A stretch of 64,000 nucleotides of DNA, from positions 46,254,352 to 46,318,351 of the forward strand of contig JAAONU010000011.1 of the NCBI GenBank assembly GCA_012932295.1. Reading direction: 5' to 3'. The notes beneath the pieces were generated by a model. It did not search any database. It saw only the letters and a list, made by a program, of their open reading frames with translations, and was not told where the DNA came from. Within the stretch, counting starts at the first letter, position 1. Each line of letters opens with the position of its first letter. Below, piece by piece: positions 23,191 to 34,690 of this stretch. The DNA comes from Cyclina sinensis. Taxonomy: Eukaryota; Mollusca; Bivalvia; Venerida; Veneridae. A program made the position numbers and the translations under genes.

Positions 23191-23726
23191 TCTGTGAAAG
23201 CCATAATCACTTACAGGGAATAATATGGTATTGTTCTTAAAAGCTTTCTTCCAGAAATATGTTTGATAGATCTTTATTAAATTAATAGACAAAATCACAG
23301 GGCTGAGACATAAATCAATAATATAATCACTGCCATTTAATTCTGCACATTCTATTGAAAACCTATTTTAAGCTCAAATTTTTCATAGAAACTTATTTTC
23401 AGGGTACTGTGTTGGAAAGTCATCTAAGGAAAAGCAGCCATATATTTCTAGAACATCTAAAGATTAATTTTAGCTGTTTCCACCAAAAGCCCAGTTACAT
23501 GTATAAGTTATGTGTAACTTTAAGTACTTTATCAATACAAGTTTTTTTTTCCATATTATCTTTTGACAGGCAATCAAAGCCATAAGAATTAATAGCAAAC
23601 CATTATATTAAATATACAGAAACTATAGATGAATGTATCCTATTTATTTCCATTTTAGGAGAGGTCAGACTTTCTAATAACACCTATCACTGTATTTTTC
23701 TTGGAATAATATAAAGTACATATTTT

Positions 23727-24992
23727 ACTGATAGATGGGCTGACGATGAAAAAAAAAGATAATGTTTGTATATCTAGAAATTCTAACTGCAATTGTGAAG
23801 AACACATCTAAACTAAGTTACAGACTCATTTTCTGTAACAGAAACACATCACAATATTAAGTTTTACACACTTTCATCAGTAAAATATTTACCTCTTTAG
23901 CCACAGGGTAGACACTTTAGTTGTATCATTTATTTTGACGAACTATGATAACTAGTCTCTGTGGCTCAGTGGTATAGATCATTGCTCTATATTTTACTGA
24001 CTGAAAGGACATGGGTTCGAATCATGGTGAAATAAAAACTTTTTTTTTTCAGTTTTCATGGTATATAGAAGCATAATATTATGTTTTTTCCACAGTATAT
24101 TAACTTCTCTTGAATTTTAAAGAAAAACTAGAGATGTGTCCATAGGACATGGATGCCCCCATATTCTGCTGTATTGTCACAAAAAATTCTGTACAATTAC
24201 AGGTGCATATAAACTTTGTCCTTAATATGAAGGTGTCTAAAAATGCTATTTTTGCTCAATCAGGGGCATAACTCTGTCAATCTCTTATAAATATGCATCA
24301 AAAAACCCAGGTGCATAAGTAAACATGCTGACAACTATTCTTAGAAAGTTTCATGGCTCTAGCAGTTATACATTTGGAGTTAAATGCGACACAAATCTAA
24401 AAATGTTTGTTTTTTTGCATAATGAGGAAGCATAACTCTGCTGATCTTCAATAAATTTGCGTCAAAATACTCAGGTGCATAAGTTTACATGCTGACAACT
24501 ATTCTTACAAAGTTTCATGGCTATCTGTTTGGAGTTACACAAGTCTAAAAATGCTATTTTTTGCTAAATCAGGGTGCATAAGTCTGCCAATCTCCAATAA
24601 ATATGAGTAAAAATACAAATGTGCATAATTTCACATGCTGACAACTACTTTTAGAACTTTTCATGGCTCAAGCAGTTAAATGTTTGGAGTTTCACATGAC
24701 ACAAGTCTAAAAATGCTCTTTTTTGCTTAATCAGAGGGCATCATAAGCCTGCCGATCTCCAATAAATTTGTGTCAAAATACCCAGGTGCATAAGTTCACA
24801 TGCTGACAACTATTTTTAGAAAGTTTCATCACTCTAGCAGTTATACATTTGCAGTTACGTGACACAAACCAGCGTGACAGTGGGACAGTGTGACAGTGGA
24901 TGGATGAACAAGGGCAAATCTATATGCACCACCCCGCTCCCAAAGTGGTGGGGGCATAAAAATTTTCAGCTAAATTCTGTGAGTCAGTCGCT
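23727..24992 (+). mobile_element. Decayed TTAA element (same family as 7862-8292), split by a nested insertion
   Basis: Read on the plus strand it matches the reverse complement of the 7862-8292 element, including its tRNA-like core (23954-24027, box A TGGCTCAGTGG and box B GGTTCGAATC). The right end ctgtgagtcagtcgct is intact, followed by TTAA at 24993. The left end is degraded. A Helentron-like element (24128-24959) interrupts it just before the right end. Confidence 0.75.
24128..24959. mobile_element. Helentron-like element with TGTCC-ATA-GGACA hairpin, nested in a TTAA element
   Basis: The left end is ctagagatgtgtccatagga, then catggatgccccca. The right end is gtggtgggggcataa. CTAG, the hairpin TGTCCataGGACA and the inverted GATGCCCCCA/TGGGGGCAT pair are all clear. 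The core has about four 146-165-bp units with acatgctgacaactattctt and gtttcatggctctagcagtt. The flanking TTAA element is collinear across the insertion, which fixes both ends. Confidence 0.8.
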
Positions 24993-27551
24993 TTAACAGT
25001 ATATATCTGTATCTGAGGCAATTCTGCTTGAAAATTATAAAATTGTTGTTTGAAATTGTTGCTGTAAAGCTTGCAGATTAACCTAAGGTAAATCTAATAA
25101 TCTTTTTTCTTTCATGTCTGGCAGAGTGCAAGCTGCTAGTTTTACTAGCCAGATTGAGCTTGGTACAATATTTTTTTCTCAAATTTGTACAAACATATAA
25201 AGGATACTATGAACTTATGAGCTATATATGGCTGAAACTTAAGTATCTTAATGCAAGTTGTTATAGCAACTGATTTGCCGATGTCCTTGACATTTAAGTT
25301 TGGCAATGACCTTAACCTTAAAACTGAAGGTCATCACAGCTTCCAAGGGGACTTATATAGGCAAATAAATCATAAATAGATTATACATGATGATAAAGTG
25401 CACAGTCAACAATCTTTTAAATCATCTGCAAGATTAGTTAAATTATGGTCCTTTAGCATGTCAGAGAAAAATCTCAACATTGTCCATTGTTATAAAACAT
25501 ATTCAATCTTCTTCTTTAAGTTTGAAAGAAAGTCAATATGGACTTTTGCAGTAATGATTAATCTGGTCAAATCATACACACAAAACAAAATCAGCTGTCT
25601 AATATATATTTTCTTCCTGTTTTTAGGCTCTTGTCTGCCGCCTTCAGCTAACAAACTTGTCTGAAGACAACAGAACAATTTATACCTGCTTTAAAAGTCA
25701 GGTGTAAGAATTGCTTGGCAATTTATTTGCTGTTTTAATGTGAATTGTTTCATTTACCTCTGAACTGCTGCACAAAATATTACTCCTTTTAAGAAAACAT
25801 ACTGCTTGTAAAACTGCATCAAACTCTCTAAACCATAATATAAAACATACATACATCAAAACGGCATCCTTTTGAATTACAGGAAGTTATCATCTTTCTT
25901 TGGAACATAATTCAAGTATTTGTAGCATTTTTGTATGTTCTTCAGAAATGAAATTATTCCAGATTTTTCATTTTTTGTATTTAGCTTATTTATATGTCTG
26001 TCGGGACAAGCACTTTAGAGCAAATACAAACATTTTCTTGCATTAATCTGTCAGAGATTTCATATAAATGGAACACAGACTGAAGATGAATGGACCACTA
26101 TCACAGCAAGCCATTTAAGTGAGTAAACAACATATGATCTGATACACACACAAAAAAACGTTCCTCTCCCAAACCAAGTGAAGCTGAAACACAATCAAAC
26201 CATTGTTGCTAGGAGACAAAAGATGTAATATAACAAATATTTGATTCTATGAAAGCTGGATCAGTTCTGTCACCTATCTCACACATCTTAAAAAGCATGT
26301 AAAACATCATAGCAAAGTCAGATATTAGCTAATCATCCATTCTGTCCAAAATTATATCATTCACTAGTAGTAAGATTTTTCCTCTATAAGAATAGCCAGT
26401 ATGCAATAATTACATGAAGGTACAATGTCAGTAAGAGGTAAGTAAGTGTCTGTATTGCCAAGCAAATTGGATAGTTATATTCAGATATTTATAAATTCTT
26501 TGTACATGAATTCAATTAAGACCATTCAAAGACAATATCTTGGCCCTTATATAGTCATATTTATCAAAAATAAGGCATATAAATTCAGATAAGAGACCGT
26601 ATAAAAGCCAAGAAACGGTAATAACTGTTTTTCTTCTTTTTTTTTCTGACCAACTAAACATCATCTAACAGTTTTAATATATAAGCAAGGCTCTGGAAAC
26701 CCAAATATTTGTCTGTTTTAACTGAATTACAGCTTCCTAACTGATTTATATGTCCAAACCTCCTAAAAAAATCGGTCCATTCATATAATTTTTTTAATTT
26801 ATGATATGATGGTATGTAGCCAATAGGAATAGATCATACTGTAAAAGACAGCAGTTATGGTTAAATGAAGAACCTTAACATAGCTGCTGCTTCAGACTAA
26901 AATTCAGAGACAGACCAAAGTTAAATTCAAGACTAACCAATGTTAAAACCAAAGCTGTGAAAGATCAAAGTGAAAACTAGATGTTTTTGTAAAAAACGCA
27001 TGTCACACCCAGCGCATCATTGAAACAGGGGCACAGAAGAGATGACAGAGGTCGGCTAGTGGGAGGAAGAGACCCCAAATCAATAGGCTTTTTCTACTCA
27101 ACAAGGATAATCATATTATTATGTCTGAAAACTCTGGGTCAAAAAGAACTCTAGTAACTGAGCAGAAAACAATTTCATATTTAAGGTCACTGTGACCTTG
27201 CCCTTTGATCAGCTGATCCCAAAAATGATAGGCTTTTTCTATTCAACAAGGACAATCATCCTATGAAGTTTGAAGACTCTAGGTCAAAAAGAACTCTAGT
27301 AACTGAGCTGAAACCAGTTTCAAGTTAAAGATCACTGTGACCTTGACCTTTGACCAGCTGAACCCAAAATCAATACGCTTCTTCTACTCATTAAGGACAA
27401 TCATCCTATGAAGTTCGATGACTCTGGATCAAATAGAACACAAGTTATTGAGCAGAAACCAATTTCAAGTTAAAGATCACTGTGACCTTGACCTTTGACT
27501 GGCTGAACCCAAAATCAATAGGCTTCTATTATTCATAAAGGACAAATATCC

Positions 27552-29366
27552 CAGGGCTCTCGCGAGTGGGCGATTCGGGCGAAGTCGTCGCTTCGCTGTC
27601 TCAAATTTCGCCTTACGTGAAGATCAAAGCGAAAATCAAGTCGCCTTATCAAAATTAAGTTGCCCTTGGCAAACATGGATAAGAGTCAATGGTGTCATAA
27701 AATGTGGCAGTTTTTTTACGATACACAGTTTTTTTTACAATACACATAAACAATCGCTTGCCAGCCACTCATTAGGGAATCCCCGTAAAACTCCGCCTCT
27801 CGCTATTTCTTGCCTTATAGCCATGTGTGACGTACAGAGCGAAGACTCCGCCCATGTTATTTATATCTTTTCAACCAGAACATTCGATACCGACACTTAG
27901 GCGAAATAAACCAATCAGCATCTAGTTTTTAAAAAAGCACTATTGATGATGAATAATAATGAGTTTCCTGTCGGATATTTTTAGGTGATTTCAGTGTTTA
28001 TAAATTACCACTAATTGATCACTAACTGATTGCGATGTTTCAGCAATTATGGGCTTGATTAAGATCAGGTACCCTCTGAGCAATGACGGCGATTAAACTG
28101 TGTAGGTATGTATATTGTATCACGAGATAAAAAAGGTGCAATCTATCAGTTTTTCTGTGAAAAACAAGTCAGCAATAAAAGGTTGATCGTCGGTAGTTCT
28201 GGCTTCCAAAACTTTATAAGCCGCTTTTTTAACATTTTGTTCATTTACATGATGCGGCATTAAAGTTTTGGATCAGACCCGTTGCGAAACCTAACCAGAA
28301 TAACACACATACTTTTAACGTCGTTTTACCTCGCAAATACCCTTTTCACAATTTAATATTGTGCATTATTCGATAAAACAATGAGTTCAATATCATTTCA
28401 TACCATTTAAACTATTAAAAATATTAATAAATACAATTAAATTGCTTGTTTCGCAGAGAAATATCAGTTTCTCCGACTTACTGTCAGAAGCTTCGCGAGA
28501 TCTCGTATGACGTAACTGCACGAACCGCTTAGAAAACAAACATGACTATCTATTTTTAGACTAAATCGTAAACGAACTGCTTGACAGCACCTGTTTGTAG
28601 AAGTAATGAAACTATACATGTATAAAATTGACAAGTGACAAGTGTCACAGAAAGAATTGGGTCTATATTATGACACTCTTTCAATGATTATTCTCTTGGA
28701 TACTTGTTAACAAATGTTGCGGAGTTAAAAGCACATGGTATTGTTTTCTTAACCGTCCGCGCTGATGAACCCGTCGAGGTCATTCTCGTGATCACGTGGT
28801 CAAACATTTTGGCAAGATGGCGGCGGTGTGCTGAATTTTAAGGCATATCGGAAACTTAAAGGCATTTTGTGTTCGAAATTAGTTTTTTATGTGTTAATAT
28901 TGGGCTTAGTAAAAATATATATATAATTCTATCAGGATATGGTTCACTTTACTCAATGGCATGCTTGATGAATTGATGCGAACGTGTCAGATTCCTGGCA
29001 CGATTATTGGTAGACTTTCCCTACGGCGTTGACTTCAGCGTACACGTCCTGTAACAGTATATAAATCGTGTACGCTGAAGACCTTAAGCTAGATCGTCGG
29101 AAGTGTTGCAGTATTTTAATCGTCGATCATTGTTTTCCAAAAGGTCTGCGTATCAATAGTTGATATTAGTTTCATTATTTTGAATACTGGTTGATAAAAG
29201 GGATCAATTATTAAAGGGAAATTTATTATTACATAAGCATACGTTATCCGAAACAAAGAGTAACGAAACAATATCCACTTCGCTCTGAAGTCTGCCCACT
29301 TCTCCCTAACCTTCAACCCAGGGCGAAGTGACTTCTCCCAAAATTCTGAGTCTAGCGAGAGCCCTG
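27552..29366. mobile_element. hAT5-like non-autonomous DNA transposon, 1815 bp
   Basis: The ends are CAGGGCTCTCGCGAG and CTAGCGAGAGCCCTG, inverted with one mismatch, flanked by the 5-bp duplication TATCC (27547-27551 and 29367-29371). The host 145-bp repeat reads continuously across the insertion. CAGGG ends with 5-bp duplications are described for the hAT5 group, so this is the likely class. Subterminal regions repeat gcgaagt motifs on both sides. No transposase frame is present. It is more CpG-rich than its surroundings. A 66-codon frame at its right end is just terminal sequence. Confidence 0.8.
29033..29080. repeat. Perfect 14-bp inverted repeat (hairpin)
   Basis: Arms CTTCAGCGTACACG (29033-29046) and CGTGTACGCTGAAG (29067-29080) are separated by 20 bp. 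It lies inside the hAT-like element near its right end. Confidence 0.95.
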
Positions 29367-30060
29367 TATCCTATGAAATTTGAAGACTCCGGGTCAAACA
29401 GAACTCAAGTTATTGAGCCGAAACCAATTTCAAGTTAAAGTTCACTGTGACCTTTGACTGGCTGACCCCAAAATCAACAGGCTTCTTCTACTCATTAAGG
29501 ACAATCATCCTATAAAGTTTGAAGACTTTGGGTCAAATGGAACTCAAGTTATTGAGCAGAATCCATTTTCAAGTTAAAGATCACTGTGATCTTGACCTTC
29601 GACTGGTTGACCCTAAAATCAGTAGACTTCTTCTACTCATTAAGGACAAGCATTAAATTAATTATTTAAGACTCTGCCAAATGATACTCCACTAACTGAG
29701 CGGAAACCAATTTTTACATATAAGGTCACCTTTGACCAGCTGACCTCAAAATCAATAGGCTTCTGTAACTCAATAAGGACAGTCATCCTATGAAGTTTGA
29801 AGACACAAGGTCAAATAAAACTCCAGAAACATAATTAAAGATTTGTATTCAACCATAAGAGAACACGATGCTATTGCATTGCAACTTATCTTAATACTAA
29901 TCAGAACTGATTATGTCTGTTCAAGAGAAAGATTTAAAATCTCGGAAAAGAAAATATTTCCTTAAAAGTTTTATAATTTCAATGATTTTGCTCAAACCGT
30001 AAGGTTGTGTGCAAAATAACCTATGTCCGAATCTGTCCAAAAATGTACGAAAGAGCATAC

Positions 30061-30149
30061 CAGGAGCTGGGCAAGTTCTAACATTCTGCCAGCTGTATCC
30101 ACGGCAATCATCACATTACCATCTCTTCGCATTGTCTGTAATATTGTTG
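30061..30149 (-). CDS. CPSF2: CPSF2 exon: beta-CASP segment (AVDTAGRMLELAQLL)
   Basis: The acceptor is ttttttcag|CA and the donor is CTCCTG|gtatgc. Two bases complete a Thr codon with the previous exon, and 29 codons follow, ending on a codon boundary. The translation includes TMRRDGNVMIAVDTAGRMLE followed by LAQLL. It matches family residues of about 223-252 in the beta-CASP domain, where AVDTAGRVLELAQLL is nearly invariant in animals. The frame is too short for a 60-residue ORF cutoff, so it is missed by simple ORF calling. It lies 15,983 bp downstream of the previous exon. Confidence 0.95.
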
Positions 30150-30612
30150 CTGAAAAAATAGGTGGTAGATATTATATTACAGTATAGTGAAAGGAGCTCC
30201 AGATACTTTCTGCTGAAACCTGTCAACTTAAAGAGATAATGGCCATGATTAATATAATAAAACCAAATATTGTGATCTTGGAGCATGAGCTCTTATGGAG
30301 CTTAGAGTTTTCAATATTATATGCTGATAGATTCCCATGGAAAAATCTAAATCAACTTATCGAAATAGATGTATCATATACATCTCTCTTATATGACTAC
30401 ACATAATTATTAACACCTTCTTCCATAATTCATAAAACAGTTCAAAATGAATCAAATTTAAAGTCATATTGATGCATTACAGAAGCCAAGTCTATGCAGA
30501 CTGCAAAAGTGACTCTAAACAACCAAAAGCATATGTTAGCTGCAGCTCACTTCAACAAGAGAGCCATGATGTTCCCATTTATCACTTGCCTAAGTACAAC
30601 TGCCCTTATCAA

Positions 30613-31079
30613 CAAGAAATCGGTAGAACCAATGGATGCTCCCCAAATAAATGCCAATTCCAAAAGGGCTATTGTTTAATATGTATTTTTTATAAAGTAT
30701 GAAAAATAACAAAGGGCAATAACTCCTAAATTATGCAAATTAGAGTTACGGTTCTTGCCCGCTGCACTTCTCCTCATAGAGATCTATCTACTTATAAAGT
30801 TTCAAGCTGATAACTCTTATACTTTGTGAGATATGCCCCAGACAAAAATAAGTATGAGAAATTTCAAAGGGCAATAACTAAATAATTAATAAAGCAAGAG
30901 TTTTGGTTCTTGTGCACCGCACTGCTCCTTAATGAGATCTAACTACCTATGAAGTTTGGTCTTGATATCTCTAATAGTTTTTGTGTTATGCTCCCGACAA
31001 AATTATGACGTACGTCCGGACGAACAGACGGGACGGACGGACAAAGCGCAACTATATGCTCGCCCTTTGGGGAGCATAA
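30613..31079. mobile_element. Complete Helentron-like element, 'ATGCTCCCC' family
   Basis: The left end is caagaaatcggtagaaccaa, then tggatgctccccaaa. The right end is gctcgccctttggggagcat, then aa, so ATGCTCCCCAAA/TTTGGGGAGCAT is inverted between them. The interior has two units with aacaaagggcaataactcct and tataaagtttcaagctgata, then a gggacggacggac run. Other copies are at 42028, 60785 and 63639. Frames here (for example 30469-30702) only read through its left end. Confidence 0.8.
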
Positions 31080-31658
31080 AAACATATTAAATTGTCAAAC
31101 ATAATCTGTGAAACAGAGATAAGATTTCAAAGTTAGTTGATCTAGTTTTTTTTATTATGTTTTGAAAAAGAGGTCATCAAGACAAACTCTGAGTATTTAT
31201 ATAATCCTCTAACATATACACATGGTTTTCAACTGATCTGAGCTTCTGACCTTGTTTCTGAACTAACCTGACCCAGTTAAAATTAATTAGAAAAATCATC
31301 AAGACAAACATTCTGAGCAAGTTTCATGAAGAACAAGTACAAAATAGGACCTTTATAGTATGTAACTGGCAAAATTATGAGCCATTTTTTACCTAAAGCA
31401 ACCCAGTTTCAAAAAAAGCCAAGACATCACAAAACAATCATCTGCACCAAAAGAAGAATGTGCCAACAAAATGACTTCTACAAAATGCTGAAGGTTTCCA
31501 CTGATATGAGTTGGTGACCTATTTTTTTACTTTTCAACGTCTAAAACAAAAATCATGCCAACAAAAGTTTCAGTGCTACCTTTACATGTCTGGGTAAAAA
31601 ATTGTATTCAAAGTTATCAACAACAATACAACTGTAGTGACAGGTATTTGCAGCTTAC

Positions 31659-31763
31659 TGATAACTTTAATGACAGCTTCCTCATGTCCAGTTGTGTACA
31701 TAATATCAGACATGACTGATACAGACAGAACAATTTCTTTGTTTGGACGCCTATGCTCTTCCC
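31659..31763 (-). CDS. Candidate cassette exon inside the large CPSF2 intron
   Basis: This is a 105-bp segment with a good acceptor (gctttcatttag|GGG) and a strong donor (ATCA|gtaagc). One frame is open throughout and reads EEHRRPNKEIVLSVSVMSDI then MYTTGHEEAVIKVI (34 codons, with two bases before and one after). The two leading bases and one trailing base fit the phase of the flanking CPSF2 exons, so inclusion would add 35 residues without a frameshift. I do not recognise the peptide, and standard animal CPSF2 aligns without it. It could be an optional exon, an exon of a nested gene, or chance; a second frame of the same strand is also open. Confidence 0.3.
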
Positions 31764-32553
31764 CTAAATGAAAGCATATTCTTCTTAAAAATTGTCAGCA
31801 TTTAGCTTTTGTCATACCAGTACTATACTTTCTGGAGATATGTATGCTGGCATAAGAAAAGACAATGAACTATGATCAGACATAAATAATTGCTGCTTAC
31901 AGGGGGAAAAAAGTGTTAATTATCCTCCTTTAAGTCCCAAGTAACTTCATCAGTAAGTTTAATTATTGGCAAGCTCATTAGTCTTTGTGTTTGAGCTCTG
32001 TGGCTCACTCTACAGACAGAACTGAGTCTAACAGTCATGTTATCATGAGTAAATGCCATTTAAAGAAACTGTCTACATCTCATTATTTGAAATATGTTTA
32101 ATGAGCTTTTATTCAACTGTAACAGGCTGCAGTCTAATTTCCACTTCTTAGAAAAAAAGTGATTATAGGAATTGAACAAATTATGAAACATGCAGTAATA
32201 TTACATGTGACAGTTGTTTAAGCTTACACTTGACAAAGTATTTGCATATTCTACAAAGAGATAGCCAGGTCTTTGACAGAATAATATACAATTAATAAGT
32301 AACACAATTCTTTACAGCACCAGCTATTTGCTTTATACTTTTTTATGTAAATACATACACAATACTACAAACTAACAATTCAAATCAGATACCAGTAAAC
32401 ATACTTTTTTTTCACTGAAACTGTTTTAAGTCATTACGAATAAGTCATTGCAAAATAGATCAAAGTGCTTAAAACATAGAGTGTCAGCCTGATAGGATGC
32501 AAGATTTAAGCTGAGACTAATTTTCTTAGATCATTTTTTCATTCATTTTTATC

Positions 32554-33769
32554 CATCAGAGGAAGCACATTGTGGTGAAGGGATTTCAAACATCACTTGA
32601 AAATATAATTATCAAATTCATCCATACATAACTAAGTTATGGCCAATTTTAGCAACATTCAGAAATTTGACCTTAAAGGTCAAGATCAAGTTCAGTTTAA
32701 CCTTCTTTGGAGGTATTGTCTAAAAGGTAGTTATGTCCAAGCATGAAGACACTACATCCATTAATAACAAAGATATAGCAAAGCTAAGCAAGGTCATTTA
32801 AAGGTCAAGGTAATACCTGAATTGTTCAACATGTTTGGTTTATTCTCAGTGTAGTTTTGTCCCAGTTTAGATAAAATCCGTCCATAAACAACAAAAGTTT
32901 GGTTATTTTAGCAAAATTCAATAACTTGACCTTGATGGTCAAGGTCATTTTAAATTCAAGGTAATACCTGAATCATTTAACATGTAGGTATTGTCATAAG
33001 TGTCCTTTTGTCCAAATATGAATCAAATCCAAATAAAATAACTTGACCTTGGAGGTCCAGGTCATTTTAAGGCCAAGGTCATACTTGTATTATTAAACCT
33101 GTCAGTCTTGTCATATGTGTTGTTTTGTCCGCATATGAATCAAATCTGTAAATTGATAAAGTTTAGCAAAATTCAATAATTTGACCTTGAAGGTGAAGGT
33201 CATTTATGAGTCGAGGTCAAGTTCCGTCTGGTCCGCTTGAAGATCTTGTCCAAGGGTTGTTTTGTCCAAGTATGACAATGACAATGACAACTTCTTTATT
33301 GCTATATAGGCCTCCAGCCCAAAACAAAACATTACAATTTATAACAGTTCATATGTACAGAGCAGTGTATATGGTACAGAGTTAAACATTTCTACCAGCA
33401 GCCTTACTCGAAACAAAAAGGCAAGACTAACCGGTTTAGTATTATCATATATTATGAAATGATGTAGAATATACATATTGAAGTATGAAGACAACCCATC
33501 TATTCATAACAAAGTTATGGCCAATTTTAGCAAATTTCAATATTTTCACCTTGAAGGTGAAGGTCATTCATGAGTCAAGGTCAAGTTTAGTCTAGTCTCT
33601 TGAAGGTCTTGTCCAAAGGGTTGTTGTGATCAAGTATGAAGACTATCAAAAAGGAATAAAAGAATTATGATCAATGTTAAAGTTTTCAGATGGGAACGGC
33701 AACAGCAATGGCAACGACACCATGACTATAGCAATAACTCAATTTTTTCTTTGAAAAATGTTGAGCTAA
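32554..33769. mobile_element. Third copy of the large Helentron-like family
   Basis: It is collinear with 7749-11881: catcagaggaagcacattgt, gttatggccaattttagcaa units, the ggaacggcaa run and the terminal T-run/A-run hairpin ending gttgagctaa. It lacks about the first 60 bp of the left end. It is useful as the empty-site reference for the TTAA element (site 32673-32676) and has its own insertion at 33276-33480. Confidence 0.75.
33276..33480 (-). mobile_element. 205-bp retroposed fragment with 8-bp target duplication
   Basis: The insert is bounded by AAGTATGA at 33268-33275 and 33481-33488 and interrupts a repeat unit that reads ccaagtatgaagac elsewhere. On the minus strand it ends with aataaagaagttgtcattgt and a (TGTCAT)n-type tail, resembling the 3' end of a LINE. 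No coding sequence remains; the LINE clade cannot be named from this alone. Confidence 0.75.
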
Positions 33770-34504
33770 CAAGCTGGGTAAGTTTTGTGAAAACTGAATA
33801 AAAAATGTGACTGTTTAGAGTGCTCACAAGGTAAAATGTTGAAGAGTTATGACGGATGACTGACACAGTTTAAAGGCTGATCACAAAAGCTCATCCAAGC
33901 TAAAACTCAGGAGGCCATAACTCATTGAAAATTTATCCAAACATATTTTGCAGTTCTGCATATGTAGGTTTGATACTTCTATCTTTTGAAATTTAACTGA
34001 AATTCAACCAATAGCTGCCAAGAAACAGGACTACATAAACAAGTCTTAAGACAAAGAGACAAATATATATGTGATTTCTTATAATTCATGTGATGTAGCA
34101 GCTAACATTGTTATATCTGACTGCAACTTTCTAATGCATTGGTGTTGCAGACAGCAAGCAATGGAGACAAGTATTTGAAAACTAAATTATCTTCTCACTT
34201 TTGAGAGCTGAATTCAATGTTGGTGTCTAACTCCATGTCCTATCAAACACCCTATGTCTTTCTTTTCTAATCACTTTTCACAGCTGGCTTTGGCTAAACC
34301 TTCTCTGATTTACAATTTATATCAATTTCTGTCACCCGAAGTTTCTCTACTGGCATGAATTTTTAATCAGTCTATCACATCAAACCACCTACTCAAAATG
34401 TTAAGAAATATGGGAACTGTACTTAAAGCAGGCATTAAAGTCTTGCTGGTATTCTAACCTCTTCAATGAATTATATTTACAAACATCAGCAAAACAGTCA
34501 AGAA

Positions 34505-34690
34505 CTAGAAGGGGTTTTTGTCACAAAAACATGTCTCCCCGCTATATACTCTAAGGATGGAACATTGGCATCTTTTTTGGTATGCAGGATGAAAGTCAAA
34601 ACATAAGTTGCAGTTGGTTTTAACAGATTTAACAGATGAAGGTGAAGCTGAAAAGTGAAGTGGAAATGAGGAAAACGCTTCATGTTTTTA
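34505..34690. mobile_element. Left-end fragment of the 10349-11782 Helentron-like family
   Basis: It reads ctagaaggggtttttgtcac, then aaaaacatgtctcccc: CTAG, a GTTTTTG-tca-CAAAAAC hairpin and the tgtctcccc block, as at 10349. The tandem core and right end are missing. Confidence 0.65.

Larger units (their letters stand above)
26977..29830. mobile_element. Helentron-like tandem element split by the hAT-like insertion
   Basis: The left end is ctagatgtttttgtaaaaaa, a CTAG followed by a GTTTTTG/AAAAAAC hairpin. The core consists of ~145-bp units with caataggcttcttctactca, aaggacaatcatcctatgaa and cactgtgaccttgacctttg: four before 27551 and three after 29367. The right terminal hairpin was not found; the array fades near 29830. 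Confidence 0.7.
17834..30060 (-). other. CPSF2: CPSF2 intron, 12,227 bp
   Basis: GT-AG intron (gtatgc ... atttcag). It contains two adjacent TTAA elements (17993-18468 and 18481-18914), a 129-bp array (20040-20640), a mariner remnant (21290-21860), a TA-flanked MITE (21862-22659), a minisatellite (22660-23190), a decayed TTAA element with a nested insert (23727-24992) and a tandem element split by a hAT-like insertion (26977-29830). I see nothing identifiable in 18919-19930, 20770-21220, 23210-23720, 25000-26970 and 29840-30060. Confidence 0.85.

Noticed and set aside
22941..23298. 89- and 61-codon minus-strand frames
   Set aside because: They lie over the degenerate minisatellite following the TA-flanked MITE.
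29116..29316. 66-codon frame at the right end of the hAT-like element
   Set aside because: It is subterminal transposon sequence; the same motifs occur inverted at the other end, and no transposase motif is present.
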